A DNA stretch of 64,000 nt, taken from an uncultured Flavonifractor sp. (GTDB lineage Bacteria; Bacillota; Clostridia; Oscillospirales; Oscillospiraceae). The stretch spans positions 1-64,000 of the forward strand of contig CANAAV010000007.1 in NCBI GenBank assembly GCA_947346365.1. Reading direction: 5' to 3'. Below the pieces are notes generated by a model. The model did not search any database. It saw nothing but the letters and a program-made list of their open reading frames with translations, and was not told the origin of the DNA. Position 1 is the stretch's first letter, and every line of letters begins with the position of its first letter. Positions 1 through 9,114 of this stretch are shown in pieces. Position numbers and translations under genes: made by a program.

Positions 1-151
1 GAAGACGTCTCTGCTGCTGGCTGATCTCATTCTCCCAGAGCCTGCATTCTTTTTTGCGCATAAATCTTGACAGTACCTTATACTGTATAACCCACTATGA
101 CACTTTCGGGGAAAGTGCCCGTGGGGGAGAGCAATAAAAAGGAATTTGTTT
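1..151. other. Window edge, no confident gene; small dyad
   Basis: No complete gene is seen. On the minus strand an ATG at 61-59 opens a frame that runs off the left edge (about 20 residues starting MRKKECRLW), but its ribosome site is weak. A TTGACA at 67-72 overlaps a perfect dyad, ACAGTA (70-75) and TACTGT (81-86), which resembles the spacer dyads of MerR-type promoters; no properly spaced -10 follows it. A second short inverted repeat (CACTTTC / GAAAGTG) lies at 101-117. The function is unknown. Confidence 0.25.
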
Positions 152-634
152 TTACAGTTTCAAAATAGCAATCAGCTCGTCTCCATCCATTTCTCCAGTT
201 TCAACAAATCCAAACAAACGGTATAACTGACTGGCAATTCTATTTTCAGGTTCATAAGACAACCAGCAGTATTCCGCTTTACCGCAGGGAAATGTTTTTA
301 CGAATTCCAATGCAAGTCTGACCGCTTCTTTGCCATAGCCTCTATTTTGATAATGATTATCTATCATCAATCGCCAGAGATTATAATTCCCTTTTGCTAT
401 CAATGGGGCGTCATCCCAATAATCATCTGTATCAAAGCCAATCATTAAAAAACCAACCGGCATATCATCCTCATATATTCCAAAAGGGAAAGCATATCCA
501 TTTCCGGTTATGGCGGTATAGGCTTCGATAATGCTGATGTCATTGCTTGCTACAAAATTTTTTTGCTTTTCAGACACACAAAGTTTCAAAATATCCCATA
601 CGTTTTTCCCGGTTATCTTCTCCAGTCTCAGCAT
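152..634 (-). CDS. GNAT family N-acetyltransferase
   Basis: A 160-aa protein of the GNAT acetyl-CoA-dependent acetyltransferase superfamily. The acetyl-CoA pyrophosphate loop is visible as NHYQNRGYGKEAV (about residues 93-105), the Q/RxxGxG/A signature. The C-terminal YRLFGFVETGE is the usual last strand-helix of the fold. Sequence style is closest to the spermidine/spermine (PaiA/BltD-like) branch, so a polyamine or other small amine is a possible substrate, but this is inference. The ATG at 634 is preceded by GGGAGGAT at good spacing, and a sigma-A promoter lies at 673-701. It is a single-gene unit. It is less GC-rich than its neighbours, a hint of recent acquisition. Confidence 0.8.
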   Translation of the reverse strand: MLRLEKITGKNVWDILKLCVSEKQKNFVASNDISIIEAYTAITGNGYAFPFGIYEDDMPVGFLMIGFDTDDYWDDAPLIAKGNYNLWRLMIDNHYQNRGYGKEAVRLALEFVKTFPCGKAEYCWLSYEPENRIASQLYRLFGFVETGEMDGDELIAILKL

Positions 635-672
635 ATTGATATCCTCCCGAATCCCGATTTGTCGATGAGTTC

Positions 673-701
673 ATTATAAAGCAACACCCTCTGAAAAGCA
701 A
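673..701 (-). promoter_or_regulatory. Sigma-A promoter of the GNAT gene
   Basis: On the minus strand, -35 TTGCTT (701-696), a 17-bp spacer and -10 TATAAT (678-673), about 40 bp upstream of the start codon. It overlaps an imperfect hairpin at 682-721 (arms starting CAACACC and ending GGTGTTG), which could be the terminator of ilvD, which reads towards it. Confidence 0.6.
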
Positions 702-810
702 TTTCTTTCCAGAAGGTGTTGGCTTCTTTACGGGAGTTACCCCGAGTTTCGCGCCCGCCAGTTTACTGTTTTTTACGCGCACATTCGTACCGCTTCATCT
801 GCCGCACTCC

Positions 811-2472
811 TTACTCCAGCACCGCGCCCCGGGCCGCGGAAGTCACCTGCTTTGCGTAGCGGGCCAGATAGCCGCTTTTAATCCTGGGCTCCGGACAGAC
901 CCAGGCCGCTCTGCGCGCCTGCAAAATCTCCTCGTCCACCAGCAGGCTGATCTTGCACGCGGGGATATCAATGGCAATCCGGTCCCCCTCCTCCACCAGG
1001 GCGATGGGCCCGCCCAGGGCCGCCTCCGGCGATACATGCCCGATGGACGCGCCGCGGGTAGCGCCGGAAAAGCGCCCGTCCGTAATCAGAGCTACCTCTC
1101 GGTCCAGTCCCATCCCCGCGATCGCAGAGGTGGGGTTGAGCATCTCCCGCATACCCGGTCCGCCCTTGGGGCCTTCATAGCGGATGACCACTACGTCTCC
1201 GGAGACGATTTTTCCGGCATAGATGGCGGCAATGGCGTCGTCCTCGCTGTCAAAGACTCGGGCCGGGCCGGTGTGGACCATCATCTCCTCCGCCACGGCG
1301 GCCTGCTTGACCACGCACCCGTCGGGGGCCAGATTCCCCTGAAGCACCGCAATGCCGCCATAGGGAGAATACGGATTCTCGATGGGGCGGATGATCTCCG
1401 GATCCAGGTTCTTCACCCCCTCCAGGTTTTCCGCCAGACTCTTCCCAGTACAGGTGGACACGCTTGTATCCAGCAGGCCCTTTTTTGTCAGCTCCTTCAT
1501 CACGGCGTATACGCCGCCGGCGCGCTCCAGGTCCTCCATGTAGGTGTCCCCCGCCGGGGCCAGGTGGCACAGGTTGGGCGTTTTTTGAGAAATTTCGTTG
1601 GCGTGGGCCAGGGACAGTGCAATGCCGCACTCGTGGGCGATGGCGGGCAGGTGCAGCATGGAGTTGGTGGAGCAGCCCAGGGCCATGTCCACCGTCTCGG
1701 CATTGTGGAAGGCGGCCTTTGTCATGATGTCCCGGGGCCGGATATCGCGGCGCACCAGCTCCATCACCTGCATCCCCGCGCGCTTGGCCAGCCGCAACCG
1801 GGCCGACTGCACCGCCGGGATGGTCCCGTTGCCCCGCAGGGCCATGCCGATGGCCTCGGTCAGGCAGTTCATGGAGTTGGCGGTGTACATGCCCGAGCAG
1901 GAGCCACAGGTGGGGCAGGCGTTGTTCTCGTACTCCTCCAGTCCCGCCTGGTCCAGCCTGCCCGCTTTATAGGCGCCCACCGCCTCAAACATATGGCTCA
2001 GGCAGGTCCGCCGCCCGTCGGTCATGGTCCCCGCCATCATGGGACCGCCCGAGACAAAAATCGCTGGGATATTCAGCCGGGCCGCAGCCATGAGCAGTCC
2101 GGGTACATTTTTGTCGCAGTTGGGGATCATCACCAGTCCGTCGAATTGATGGGCCATGGCCATGGCCTCGGTGGAGTCGGCGATGAGCTCCCGGGTCACC
2201 AGGGAGTATTTCATCCCCACATGCCCCATGGCAATGCCGTCGCACACGGCGATGGCGGGAAACTCAATGGGGGTCCCTCCCGCCATGCGCACCCCGGCCT
2301 TCACCGCCTGGGCAATCTGGTCCAGATTCATATGTCCGGGCACAATTTCATTTTGAGAGCAGACCACGCCGATGAGGGGCCGGTCCAGCTCCTCCTTGGT
2401 ATAGCCTAAGGCGTAGAAGAGGGAGCGGTTCGGCGCCCGCTCGGCGCCCTTTGTCACGTTGTCGCTGCGCAT
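811..2472 (-). CDS. ilvD: Dihydroxy-acid dehydratase
   Basis: A 553-aa enzyme that dehydrates 2,3-dihydroxy-isovalerate and 2,3-dihydroxy-3-methylvalerate to the 2-keto acids in valine/isoleucine synthesis; cytosolic. Family signatures are CDKNVPG (Cys119) and [16 protein letters not shown] (Cys192), which with Cys38 are the expected iron-sulfur ligands. The C-terminal half carries the conserved GGPGMREML and ITDGRFSG segments. Length is normal for the family. A strong AGGAGG precedes the ATG at 2472. It stands alone here; the aminotransferase of the same pathway (ilvE) lies 35 kb away at 37574. A candidate promoter is at 2523-2551. Confidence 0.95.
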   Translation of the reverse strand: MRSDNVTKGAERAPNRSLFYALGYTKEELDRPLIGVVCSQNEIVPGHMNLDQIAQAVKAGVRMAGGTPIEFPAIAVCDGIAMGHVGMKYSLVTRELIADSTEAMAMAHQFDGLVMIPNCDKNVPGLLMAAARLNIPAIFVSGGPMMAGTMTDGRRTCLSHMFEAVGAYKAGRLDQAGLEEYENNACPTCGSCSGMYTANSMNCLTEAIGMALRGNGTIPAVQSARLRLAKRAGMQVMELVRRDIRPRDIMTKAAFHNAETVDMALGCSTNSMLHLPAIAHECGIALSLAHANEISQKTPNLCHLAPAGDTYMEDLERAGGVYAVMKELTKKGLLDTSVSTCTGKSLAENLEGVKNLDPEIIRPIENPYSPYGGIAVLQGNLAPDGCVVKQAAVAEEMMVHTGPARVFDSEDDAIAAIYAGKIVSGDVVVIRYEGPKGGPGMREMLNPTSAIAGMGLDREVALITDGRFSGATRGASIGHVSPEAALGGPIALVEEGDRIAIDIPACKISLLVDEEILQARRAAWVCPEPRIKSGYLARYAKQVTSAARGAVLE

Positions 2473-2522
2473 AAAAAGGACCTCCTAAAAGTTTGATTGT
2501 CCATATATCCTGCCGGAATCAT

Positions 2523-2551
2523 ACGATATCTCATACGCCTGCAAAAGTCAA
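2523..2551 (-). promoter_or_regulatory. Candidate promoter of ilvD
   Basis: Minus strand: -35 TTGACT (2551-2546), 17-bp spacer, -10 TATCGT (2528-2523). It overlaps the last codons of the upstream rRNA methyltransferase gene, so ilvD can be transcribed separately. No T-box or leader peptide was seen in the short leader. Confidence 0.45.
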
Positions 2552-3450
2552 GGGCCGTCCGTCCTGCCGTTCACCTGCCCCAGCTGGTAAAAGGCCACTG
2601 CGCTGGCCGCCGCCACGTTGAGGGAGTCCACCCCGTGGGACATGGGGATGCGCACCGTATAGTCGCAGGCGGCGATGGTCTCCCCCGCCAGCCCGTCCCC
2701 TTCGGTGCCCAATACCACCGCCAGCTTGGGCTGCGCCCTCAATTCCGGCTCTGACAGGGACAGGGAGTCCTCCCGCAGGGCCATGGCCGCCGTTTTAAAG
2801 CCCAGCGACTTTAAAAGTCGGGGCCAATCCTCCGGCAGATAGGTCCAGGGAATTTGAAACACCGTCCCCATGCTCACCCGCACCGCCCGGCGGTAGAGCG
2901 GGTCGCTTCCGGCGTTGGTCAGCAGCACCGCGTCCATGCCCAGCGCGGCGGCACAGCGGAAAATAGCCCCGATGTTGGTGGGATTCATCACATTCTCCAG
3001 TACCGCTACCCGCGCCGCTCCGGCGCACAGCGCCTGCACGCCGGGCAGCTTGGGCCGGTACATGGCGCACAGCATCCCCCGTGTCAGATGGAAGCCGGTC
3101 AGCTGCACCAGCACATTCAGCGGCGCGATGTAGGCGGGAATCCCCCCGCACCGCTCCAGCAGTGCCCGCCCTTTTCCGTGGGCGTGCTTCTCCTCCATCA
3201 GAAAGGACACCGGAACACACCCGGCGTCCAGCGCTCTGCCGATCACCAGCGGGCTCTCCGCGATAAACATGCCCCGCTCTGGGTCCGCCCGGTTGACCAG
3301 CTGGTTTTCCGTCATCCGGGCGTACACATCCAGCTCCGGCGCGGAAAAATCTGTGACCGGTATCAAATTCACACCGGCTTCCCGCGCAAAAAGCCGCCCC
3401 TCGACCCTCTCATCCATACGCTCACCCACTCTTTTGATCTCCGGGCCCAT
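2548..3450 (-). CDS. TrmH/SpoU family RNA 2'-O-methyltransferase
   Basis: About 300 aa. The N-terminal third is an RNA-binding substrate domain and the C-terminal two thirds are a SPOUT (knotted) methyltransferase that uses SAM to 2'-O-methylate rRNA or tRNA. The three SpoU motifs are visible: ENVMNPTNIGAIFR (motif 1), VVLGTEGDGL (motif 2) and SLNVAAASAVAFYQL (motif 3, SAM-binding knot). The target nucleotide cannot be told from sequence. The start is uncertain: the open frame begins at 3450, but an in-frame ATG eleven codons later (3417) is also possible and neither has a strong ribosome site. Confidence 0.85.
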   Translation of the reverse strand: MGPEIKRVGERMDERVEGRLFAREAGVNLIPVTDFSAPELDVYARMTENQLVNRADPERGMFIAESPLVIGRALDAGCVPVSFLMEEKHAHGKGRALLERCGGIPAYIAPLNVLVQLTGFHLTRGMLCAMYRPKLPGVQALCAGAARVAVLENVMNPTNIGAIFRCAAALGMDAVLLTNAGSDPLYRRAVRVSMGTVFQIPWTYLPEDWPRLLKSLGFKTAAMALREDSLSLSEPELRAQPKLAVVLGTEGDGLAGETIAACDYTVRIPMSHGVDSLNVAAASAVAFYQLGQVNGRTDGP

Positions 3451-3806
3451 TTCCCGCTTTTAGCGCCTGCGCCCACAATCCTGAAACTCCGTCCCGACAG
3501 ATCCCGCGCCAATCCGGCGTCCCCCGATTCACAGTGCAGGTTCTTACTGACGATCATACACCTTTTCCCTCTCCCTGCCAATCCCTTTCCCGCGCGTTTT
3601 CCTTTTTGAGAGATGAGTTTTTTCGAGGCATATGTCCCCGGAAAAGCAATTTTCATCTTGTTTCGCCGCCTGCGGGCGGCGAAACTCTGCTGCGTGTTTT
3701 TTTATGCAGTTTATGCAGGTACAATCTCTCTTCCTGCATGGCCTTTCATTTTTTTGACAGCTTGAGCCCTCCCGTACCGGGAGGGCTCAAGCTGTTTTAT
3801 GCCGTG
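3451..3806. other. Intergenic region with two inverted repeats
   Basis: No gene is supported in this 356-bp gap; the short frames here have no ribosome sites or family features. It holds a hairpin at 3661-3684 (TTTCGCCGCC / GGCGGCGAAA) and the long hairpin at 3757-3795 listed separately. The stretch 3600-3660 is AT-rich and may carry the promoter of the methyltransferase gene, but I could not pick hexamers. Confidence 0.5.
3757..3795. terminator. Long hairpin after the GH1 gene
   Basis: A perfect 18-bp inverted repeat (ACAGCTTGAGCCCTCCCG and its complement, 3-nt loop) lies just downstream of the beta-glucosidase stop. The T-run follows on the plus strand, while the gene it should terminate is on the minus strand, where an A-run follows. 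It may act as a processing or stabilising hairpin, or as a weak terminator. Confidence 0.55.
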
Positions 3807-5150
3807 CTACCGCTCCTCCAGCCCGTTGGCCCTGACCACCCCGGCATACCAGCGGGCGCTGTCCTTCAGCACCCTGCGCTGGCTGGGGTAGTCCACATAC
3901 ACCAGGCCGAAGCGCTCGCCGTAGCCGCTGTGCCACTCGAAATTATCCGTCAGCGACCAGTGGAAGAAGCCTCGGATGTCCGCTTTTTCTGCCCCCCGTC
4001 CCAGAGCACTCAAATAGCGGGTTAAAAAGTCGATCCGGTCCGGATCGTGGACCTTGCCGTCCAAAAAGATGCGGTCGTTGCAGCTCAGCCCGCACTCCGT
4101 CACATACAGGGGCAGGCGGTAACGCTCATACAAATCCTCATAGCCATACTCCATGATCTCCGGGGTAATGGGCCATTTCAGCGCCGTCCTGGGAAAGCCC
4201 GGATACCGGGGCAGGTACACCGGCGCGCCGTCCGCTCCGGCCGCCACCTCGCTGCCGTTGTAGGAATTGACGCCGATCATGTCGGGCACGGCGTGGATCA
4301 CCTCCCACTCCTGCGCCGTCACCTCTCTCACCAGCCCGGCCAGCTGGGGCCCCTCCGGGGAAATTCCGCCCAGGCACACCGGGTCCAGCACGCAGGAGTG
4401 GGTGAACATCCAATCCTCGTCCGGCATGGCAAACGCAGCCTTCGCGGACGCCGCCCGGTCTGCCGGGGTATGGGGATAACACAGCCGTCCGGTGGAGGCA
4501 ATGCCCACCTGCGCCCCTGGGGCGGCCTGCCGCACCGCCCTGGTAGCCAGGCCGTGGGCCATCAGCAGATGCTTCCAGCAGCGTGCCAGCTGGGGCGGCT
4601 CATACTGTTTCCCCGGCGCGTGCACTCCCTGCGCGTATCCCAGCTTGAGCACAATCTGCGCCTCGTTCAGGGTGAAATAGTGCTTCACCCGGCCGTTAAA
4701 GCGCCCTGCCATCGTTCCGGCAAAGCGTGCAAACGCCTGCGCCGTCTCCGGCGCAAGCCAGCCTCCCCGCTCCTCCGCCGCCTGAGGCAGCTCCCAGTGA
4801 TAAAGCGTCACCCAGGGGGTGATTCCCCGCTCCAGGCAGGCGTCCACCACCCGGTCGTAATAAGCCAGCCCGGCCGGGTTCCAGGTCCCGTCTCCCAGGG
4901 GGTCTACCCTGGCCCAGCTGGTGGAAAAGCGGTAGTGCCGCACCCCCAGCTGGGTCAGAATATCCAAGTCCTCCTCAAAGCGGTGATAGGCGTCGCAGGC
5001 TACCGCGCCGCTCTCGCCATTGGCAATGGCCCCCTTTTTACGGCAAAAGGCGTCCCATACGCTCTCCCCGCCTCCGTCGCTGCGGGAGTATCCCTCAATC
5101 TGATAGGCGCTGGAGGCCGCCCCCCACACAAAATCTTTTCGAAATTTCAC
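3807..5150 (-). CDS. GH1 family beta-glucosidase
   Basis: A 447-aa glycoside hydrolase family 1 enzyme, predicted to hydrolyse cellobiose or aryl/phospho-free beta-glucosides in the cytosol. The family start DFVWGAASSAYQIEG is at residues 6-20, the acid/base Glu163 lies in FTLNEAQ (canonical TxNEP) and the nucleophile Glu352 in YVTECGLS (canonical TENG). Both catalytic glutamates are present, but the flanking residues differ from the canonical motifs. The substrate-binding tail HWSLTDNFEWHSGYGERFG is present. No signal peptide. The GTG start at 5150 lies 4 bp after the cellobiose phosphorylase gene, so the two are co-transcribed. Free sugar from phosphorylase action and longer beta-glucosides would both be covered. 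Confidence 0.92.
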   Translation of the reverse strand: MKFRKDFVWGAASSAYQIEGYSRSDGGGESVWDAFCRKKGAIANGESGAVACDAYHRFEEDLDILTQLGVRHYRFSTSWARVDPLGDGTWNPAGLAYYDRVVDACLERGITPWVTLYHWELPQAAEERGGWLAPETAQAFARFAGTMAGRFNGRVKHYFTLNEAQIVLKLGYAQGVHAPGKQYEPPQLARCWKHLLMAHGLATRAVRQAAPGAQVGIASTGRLCYPHTPADRAASAKAAFAMPDEDWMFTHSCVLDPVCLGGISPEGPQLAGLVREVTAQEWEVIHAVPDMIGVNSYNGSEVAAGADGAPVYLPRYPGFPRTALKWPITPEIMEYGYEDLYERYRLPLYVTECGLSCNDRIFLDGKVHDPDRIDFLTRYLSALGRGAEKADIRGFFHWSLTDNFEWHSGYGERFGLVYVDYPSQRRVLKDSARWYAGVVRANGLEER

Positions 5151-5154
5151 CCAA

Positions 5155-7590
5155 TCACCCCATAACCGCCAGGACAGTTACCGTCTTCCCCGCCTGTGCC
5201 GGCGGAATTACCGTCCCCTCTATCTGCACGCCGTCCACATAGAGCTCTTTGACGCCCTGCTGTACGCCGTCCGGGTTGTCAACCGCGATCCGGTATTCCG
5301 CCCCCCGGAAGCGGCGGCGCACGGTAAAGCCGCTCCAGCCGGCGGGAATGCATGGGTCAATTTTCAGCCCCTCCAGCTGGGGTTGAATGCCCAAAATAGC
5401 CTGAGAGATCGAGACAAAGGTCCAGGCCGCAGTTCCGGTAAGCCAGCTGTTTTTTGCCTCGCCAAAGGTCGCCGCATCTTTCCCCGCCACCATTTGGCTG
5501 TATACATACGGTTCTGTGCGGTGAATCTCGCTTACATCCTCCAGGTACGCCGGACAAATTTTCCGGTAGGTCTCAAAAGCCCGGTCTCCGTGGCCCAGCA
5601 CGGTCTCCGCGCAGGTGATCCAGGGATTGTTGTGGCAGAAAATTCCTGCGTTCTCCTTGTAGCCTGGCGGATAGCTACTGATCTCTCCCAGATTCAGGCG
5701 GTAGCCGGTATAGGGCGGCTGGTGGAGTACAATACCGAAGCGGGTGTCCAGGCGCTCCTCCACGCTCTTCAGGGCCTGTGCCGCCTGGCCGCCCTCTCTC
5801 CCAATTCCCGCCATGACACACATGCCCTGAGGCTCGATGAAAATCTGCCCCTCATCGCACGTCCGGCTGCCCACCGGCGCTCCGTAGGCGTCATAGGCCC
5901 GCAGGAACCACGCTCCATCCCAGCCGGCGGTGAGCACTGCCCGTTCCATGGCCTGCACCGCCTCCAGGCACTGCTGCGCCTCTTGCGTCAGATCCAAACG
6001 GCGGCACAGCTCGGCATAGCGCCGCCCGTATTTGACAAACATGCCGCCGATGAACACCGATTCCGCCACCGGACCCTCGCTGGGCCCGGTAATCTGGAAG
6101 CTCTCCCCAGGATAGCGGGAGAAGCAGTTGAGATTCAGGCAGTCGTTCCAGTCCGCCCGCCCAATCAGCGGCAGGCCGTGGGGCCCCAGGTGTTCCGCCG
6201 TGTAGCGGAAGCTGCGGCGCAGATGCTCCATCAGCGGCGCGGTATTCGCCTTGTCGCAGTCAAAGGCCACCTGCTCGTCCAAAATGCTCCAATCGCCCGT
6301 CTCCCGCAGGTAGGCGTCCACCCCGGCAATCAGCCACAGCGGATCGTCGTTAAACCCGCTGCCCACATCCAGATTTCCCCGCTTGGTCAGAGGCTGGTAC
6401 TGGTGATAGGCGCTTCCATCCGGAAACTGGGTGGCTGCAATGTCCAAAATGCGCTCTCTGGCCCGCTCCGGGATCATGTGCACAAAGCCCAAAAGATCCT
6501 GGCAGGAATCCCGGAAACCCATCCCCCGTCCAATGCCGCTTTCAAAATAAGAGGCTGAGCGGCTCATATTAAACGTCACCATACACTGGTACTGATTCCA
6601 CACGTTCACCATCCGGTCGGTCTTCTCCTCAGGCGTCCGGACGGTAAAGCCGGACAAAAGCTCCTCCCAGTACCGGCCCAGCGCCTGGAAGGCCTCTTCG
6701 CTGCGCTCTAAGCTCCGGTAGCGCTCCATCATGGCGTGGGCCCTGGCCTTATTGATGACGCCGGGGGCGGAAAATTTCTCCTCCTCCGGGTTTTCCACAT
6801 AGCCCAGTCCCAGCAGCAGCTTCTCCTCTGCGCCCGGCTCCAGCTTCACCCGGAACTGCATCGCTCCCACCGGAGCCCAGCCGTGGGCGATAGAGCCGGT
6901 GCACCCGCCGCCGCATACCGCTTCCGGCGCGGCAGGGGAGCCGTACACGCCGATGAAGGCGTCCCGCGCGGTGTCAAAGCCCTGGAAGGGCCGGTCCGCC
7001 CAAAAGACCGCATAATGGTTCCGGCGCTCCCGGTATTCCGTCTTGTGGTAAATGGCGTTATCCTCCACCTCCACCTCTCCGATGGAAAAATTGCGCTGGA
7101 AATTGGTGCTGTCGTCTACCGCGTCCCACAGGCAGAACTCGATATAGGGGAAAACCTCCAGCGTTTTCTGCTCGCCGGTGCGGTTGCGCACCCGCAGCTC
7201 CATCAGCAGGCACTGCTCCCCCCGGGGGACAAACAGCCGCTGCACAGCCGCAATCCCGTCTTTCTCCGCTTCAATCTGGGTGTACCCCAGGCCGTGGCGG
7301 CAGCAGTAACGGTCCAGAGCGGTCTTAGCGGGCTGCCATCCCGGATTCCACAGCGTATCTCCATCCTTGATGTAGATGTGGAAGCCCTCCTGATCCAGAG
7401 GCGTGTTGTTGTAGCGGTAACGGGTCAGGCGGCGCATCCGCGCGTCTTTATAAAAGCAATAGCCGCCGGCCGTATTCGACAGCAGGGCAAAGAAATCCTC
7501 GCTGCCCAGGTAATTGATCCAGGGAAGGGGAGGACGGGGCGTCGTGACGACGTATTCCCGCCGGGCATTGTCAAAATATCCAAACTGCAT
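5155..7590 (-). CDS. cbp: Cellobiose phosphorylase (GH94)
   Basis: An 811-aa protein, the usual length of clostridial cellobiose phosphorylases. It would convert cellobiose plus phosphate to glucose and glucose-1-phosphate in the cytosol, saving ATP. The catalytic region reads [27 protein letters not shown], with the general-acid Asp in GFNDDP; the N-terminal beta-sandwich ([20 protein letters not shown]) and the C-terminal cap are present. Related GH94 activities (cellodextrin or laminaribiose phosphorylase) cannot be fully excluded. First gene of a two-gene operon with the GH1 enzyme and divergent from a LacI regulator. A GAGGAGGAAT ribosome site precedes the ATG at 7590. Confidence 0.9.
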   Translation of the reverse strand: MQFGYFDNARREYVVTTPRPPLPWINYLGSEDFFALLSNTAGGYCFYKDARMRRLTRYRYNNTPLDQEGFHIYIKDGDTLWNPGWQPAKTALDRYCCRHGLGYTQIEAEKDGIAAVQRLFVPRGEQCLLMELRVRNRTGEQKTLEVFPYIEFCLWDAVDDSTNFQRNFSIGEVEVEDNAIYHKTEYRERRNHYAVFWADRPFQGFDTARDAFIGVYGSPAAPEAVCGGGCTGSIAHGWAPVGAMQFRVKLEPGAEEKLLLGLGYVENPEEEKFSAPGVINKARAHAMMERYRSLERSEEAFQALGRYWEELLSGFTVRTPEEKTDRMVNVWNQYQCMVTFNMSRSASYFESGIGRGMGFRDSCQDLLGFVHMIPERARERILDIAATQFPDGSAYHQYQPLTKRGNLDVGSGFNDDPLWLIAGVDAYLRETGDWSILDEQVAFDCDKANTAPLMEHLRRSFRYTAEHLGPHGLPLIGRADWNDCLNLNCFSRYPGESFQITGPSEGPVAESVFIGGMFVKYGRRYAELCRRLDLTQEAQQCLEAVQAMERAVLTAGWDGAWFLRAYDAYGAPVGSRTCDEGQIFIEPQGMCVMAGIGREGGQAAQALKSVEERLDTRFGIVLHQPPYTGYRLNLGEISSYPPGYKENAGIFCHNNPWITCAETVLGHGDRAFETYRKICPAYLEDVSEIHRTEPYVYSQMVAGKDAATFGEAKNSWLTGTAAWTFVSISQAILGIQPQLEGLKIDPCIPAGWSGFTVRRRFRGAEYRIAVDNPDGVQQGVKELYVDGVQIEGTVIPPAQAGKTVTVLAVMG

Positions 7591-7975
7591 TACGTATTCC
7601 TCCTCATGTCTTGTTCTCCAGCCGGGATTTCGCCGCTACAAAAACGATTAAGATGTCAATTGCTCCAATTTGCTATCTATAAAATAGCGAATGCTTTGGC
7701 AAATTGCAAGGTTTTTTTCTGATTTTTTCTATTTTTTTGCAGTGGAAACCCAGCGTCCTATTTTATTTTGGAAGCAATGCATATTTCATCCATTTTTTAA
7801 GTAAATTTTCGTAAGCATAGTGCCTAGTTTTTCGTATCTCTGTTCGGGTAAAATCACGAATTTTGTCATTTAGCCTAAAATTTTTAAAAAATCACTTGCT
7901 CTTTTGGAGGAAATGGGTTATGTTGAATTTGCGAAAACGATTAAGCAACTTACTCAGGAAGCGGGGCAGCCAGCC
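7591..7975. promoter_or_regulatory. Divergent control region with a repeated operator candidate
   Basis: This 385-bp AT-rich region separates cbp (minus) from the LacI-type gene (plus). The 12-mer AAAACGATTAAG occurs twice in the same orientation, at 7641-7652 and 7934-7945. Its CG-centred look fits LacI-family operators, so autoregulation plus control of cbp is inferred. A minus-strand promoter candidate is TTGCAA - 17 bp - TATTTT just upstream of the first site, which would put that operator downstream of the transcription start. A small dyad GCTAT...ATAGC lies near 7672-7688. Confidence 0.5.
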
Positions 7976-8989
7976 ATGGTTTCTATGAAAGACATCGCCC
8001 TGCGCTGCGGCGTATCTGTCGCCACAGTCAGCAAGGCCCTCAACGGTCATCAGGACGTAGGCTCGGCTACAAGGACGCGCATCTGCAATATGGCCGATGA
8101 GATGGGCTATCTCACCAACTCCGCCGCCCGCGCCCTGAAAACCAACCGCACCTACCATATCGGCGTCTTGTTTGTGGACGACCGCCGCAGCGGTCTGGGC
8201 CACGAATATTTCTCCGCCGTGCTCAACAGCCTGAAGGAGGAGGCCGAGACCCAAGGCTATGACATCACATTTATCAACCGCAATGTCGGCAATAAGCCCA
8301 CCACCTACCTTCAGCACTGCCTCTACCGGAATTTGGACGGGGTCGTCATCGCCTGTGTAGCCTTCAACGACCCCCAGGTGCTGGAGCTGGTCAGCTCTTC
8401 CCTGCCGGTGGTAACCATCGACCACGTGTTTAACAACCGCATCGCCGTAGTGTCCGACAATGTCAACGGTACGGGCGCCCTGGTTCGGCACGTCTTTGCC
8501 CTGGGCCACCGCCGGATCGCTTTTATCCACGGCGAGCGCACTGCCGTCACAGAAAACCGCCTGGTGGGCTTTTACCGGGCCTGCGGCGAGCTGGGGCTGG
8601 AAATCCCGCCGGAGTATGTGCTGGAGGGGGTCTATCACGACCCAGATCGCTGCGGGGAACTGGTCCAAACGCTGCTGCGGCTGCCGGACCCTCCCACCTG
8701 TATCCTGCTCCCCGACGATTTTTCCGCCATTGGAGGTCTCAATGCCATTCAAAAAATGGGACTGAGCGTCCCGGAAGACGTCTCCGTCACCGGTTACGAC
8801 GGCATTCACCTGGCCAGCGTCATCCATCCCTGCCTCACCACCTACTATCAGGATACCACTGTTCTGGGCCGGACCGCCGCCGCCAAGCTGATCGAGCTGA
8901 TCGAACGGCCAAAAACCGCCCTGTTGGACCGCATCATCATTCCCGGGCGGCTGCAGGAAGGCCAGTCCGTCCGCTATCTGAATTTGTAA
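7976..8989 (+). CDS. LacI-family transcriptional regulator
   Basis: 337 aa from the ATG at 7976. The N-terminal helix-turn-helix (MKDIALRCGVSVATVSKALN) and hinge (NSAARALKTNRT) are typical of LacI, followed by a periplasmic-binding-protein-like sensor domain ending in a dimer interface. Upstream in-frame starts exist (TTG 7904, ATG 7913), but they overlap the GGAGG at 7906-7910 and would put a candidate operator inside the coding region, so the start giving the normal LacI N-terminus is preferred. Neighbours suggest it senses cellobiose or a derived sugar and represses cbp-GH1 and the ABC genes. It ends just before a hairpin at 8990-9010. Confidence 0.88.
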   Translation: MVSMKDIALRCGVSVATVSKALNGHQDVGSATRTRICNMADEMGYLTNSAARALKTNRTYHIGVLFVDDRRSGLGHEYFSAVLNSLKEEAETQGYDITFINRNVGNKPTTYLQHCLYRNLDGVVIACVAFNDPQVLELVSSSLPVVTIDHVFNNRIAVVSDNVNGTGALVRHVFALGHRRIAFIHGERTAVTENRLVGFYRACGELGLEIPPEYVLEGVYHDPDRCGELVQTLLRLPDPPTCILLPDDFSAIGGLNAIQKMGLSVPEDVSVTGYDGIHLASVIHPCLTTYYQDTTVLGRTAAAKLIELIERPKTALLDRIIIPGRLQEGQSVRYLNL

Positions 8990-9062
8990 AGAAGCTTAGG
9001 CTTCTTTACGCTGTGGATTTACCCACAGCACCGCTTTTGGTGATTTCCGCGCCGGTGCGCGG
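8988..9062 (+). terminator. Hairpins between regulator and binding-protein gene
   Basis: Three short inverted repeats follow each other: AAAGAAGC/GCTTCTTT (8988-9010), CTGTGG/CCACAG (9011-9028) and CCGCGC/GCGCGG (9047-9062). The first is a plausible terminator or attenuator for the regulator gene. No clear sigma-A promoter was found between here and 9115. Confidence 0.45.
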
Positions 9063-9114
9063 TTTCTATCACAAACGCCACGTCTCAACATTTCATGAAG
9101 GAGGATTTACGAAC

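Noticed and set aside
1036..2409. Long plus-strand reading frame (457 codons) opposite ilvD
   Set aside because: It is antisense to a fully convincing IlvD, has no family features and is His/Gly/Gln-rich, as expected of antisense frames in GC-rich genes.
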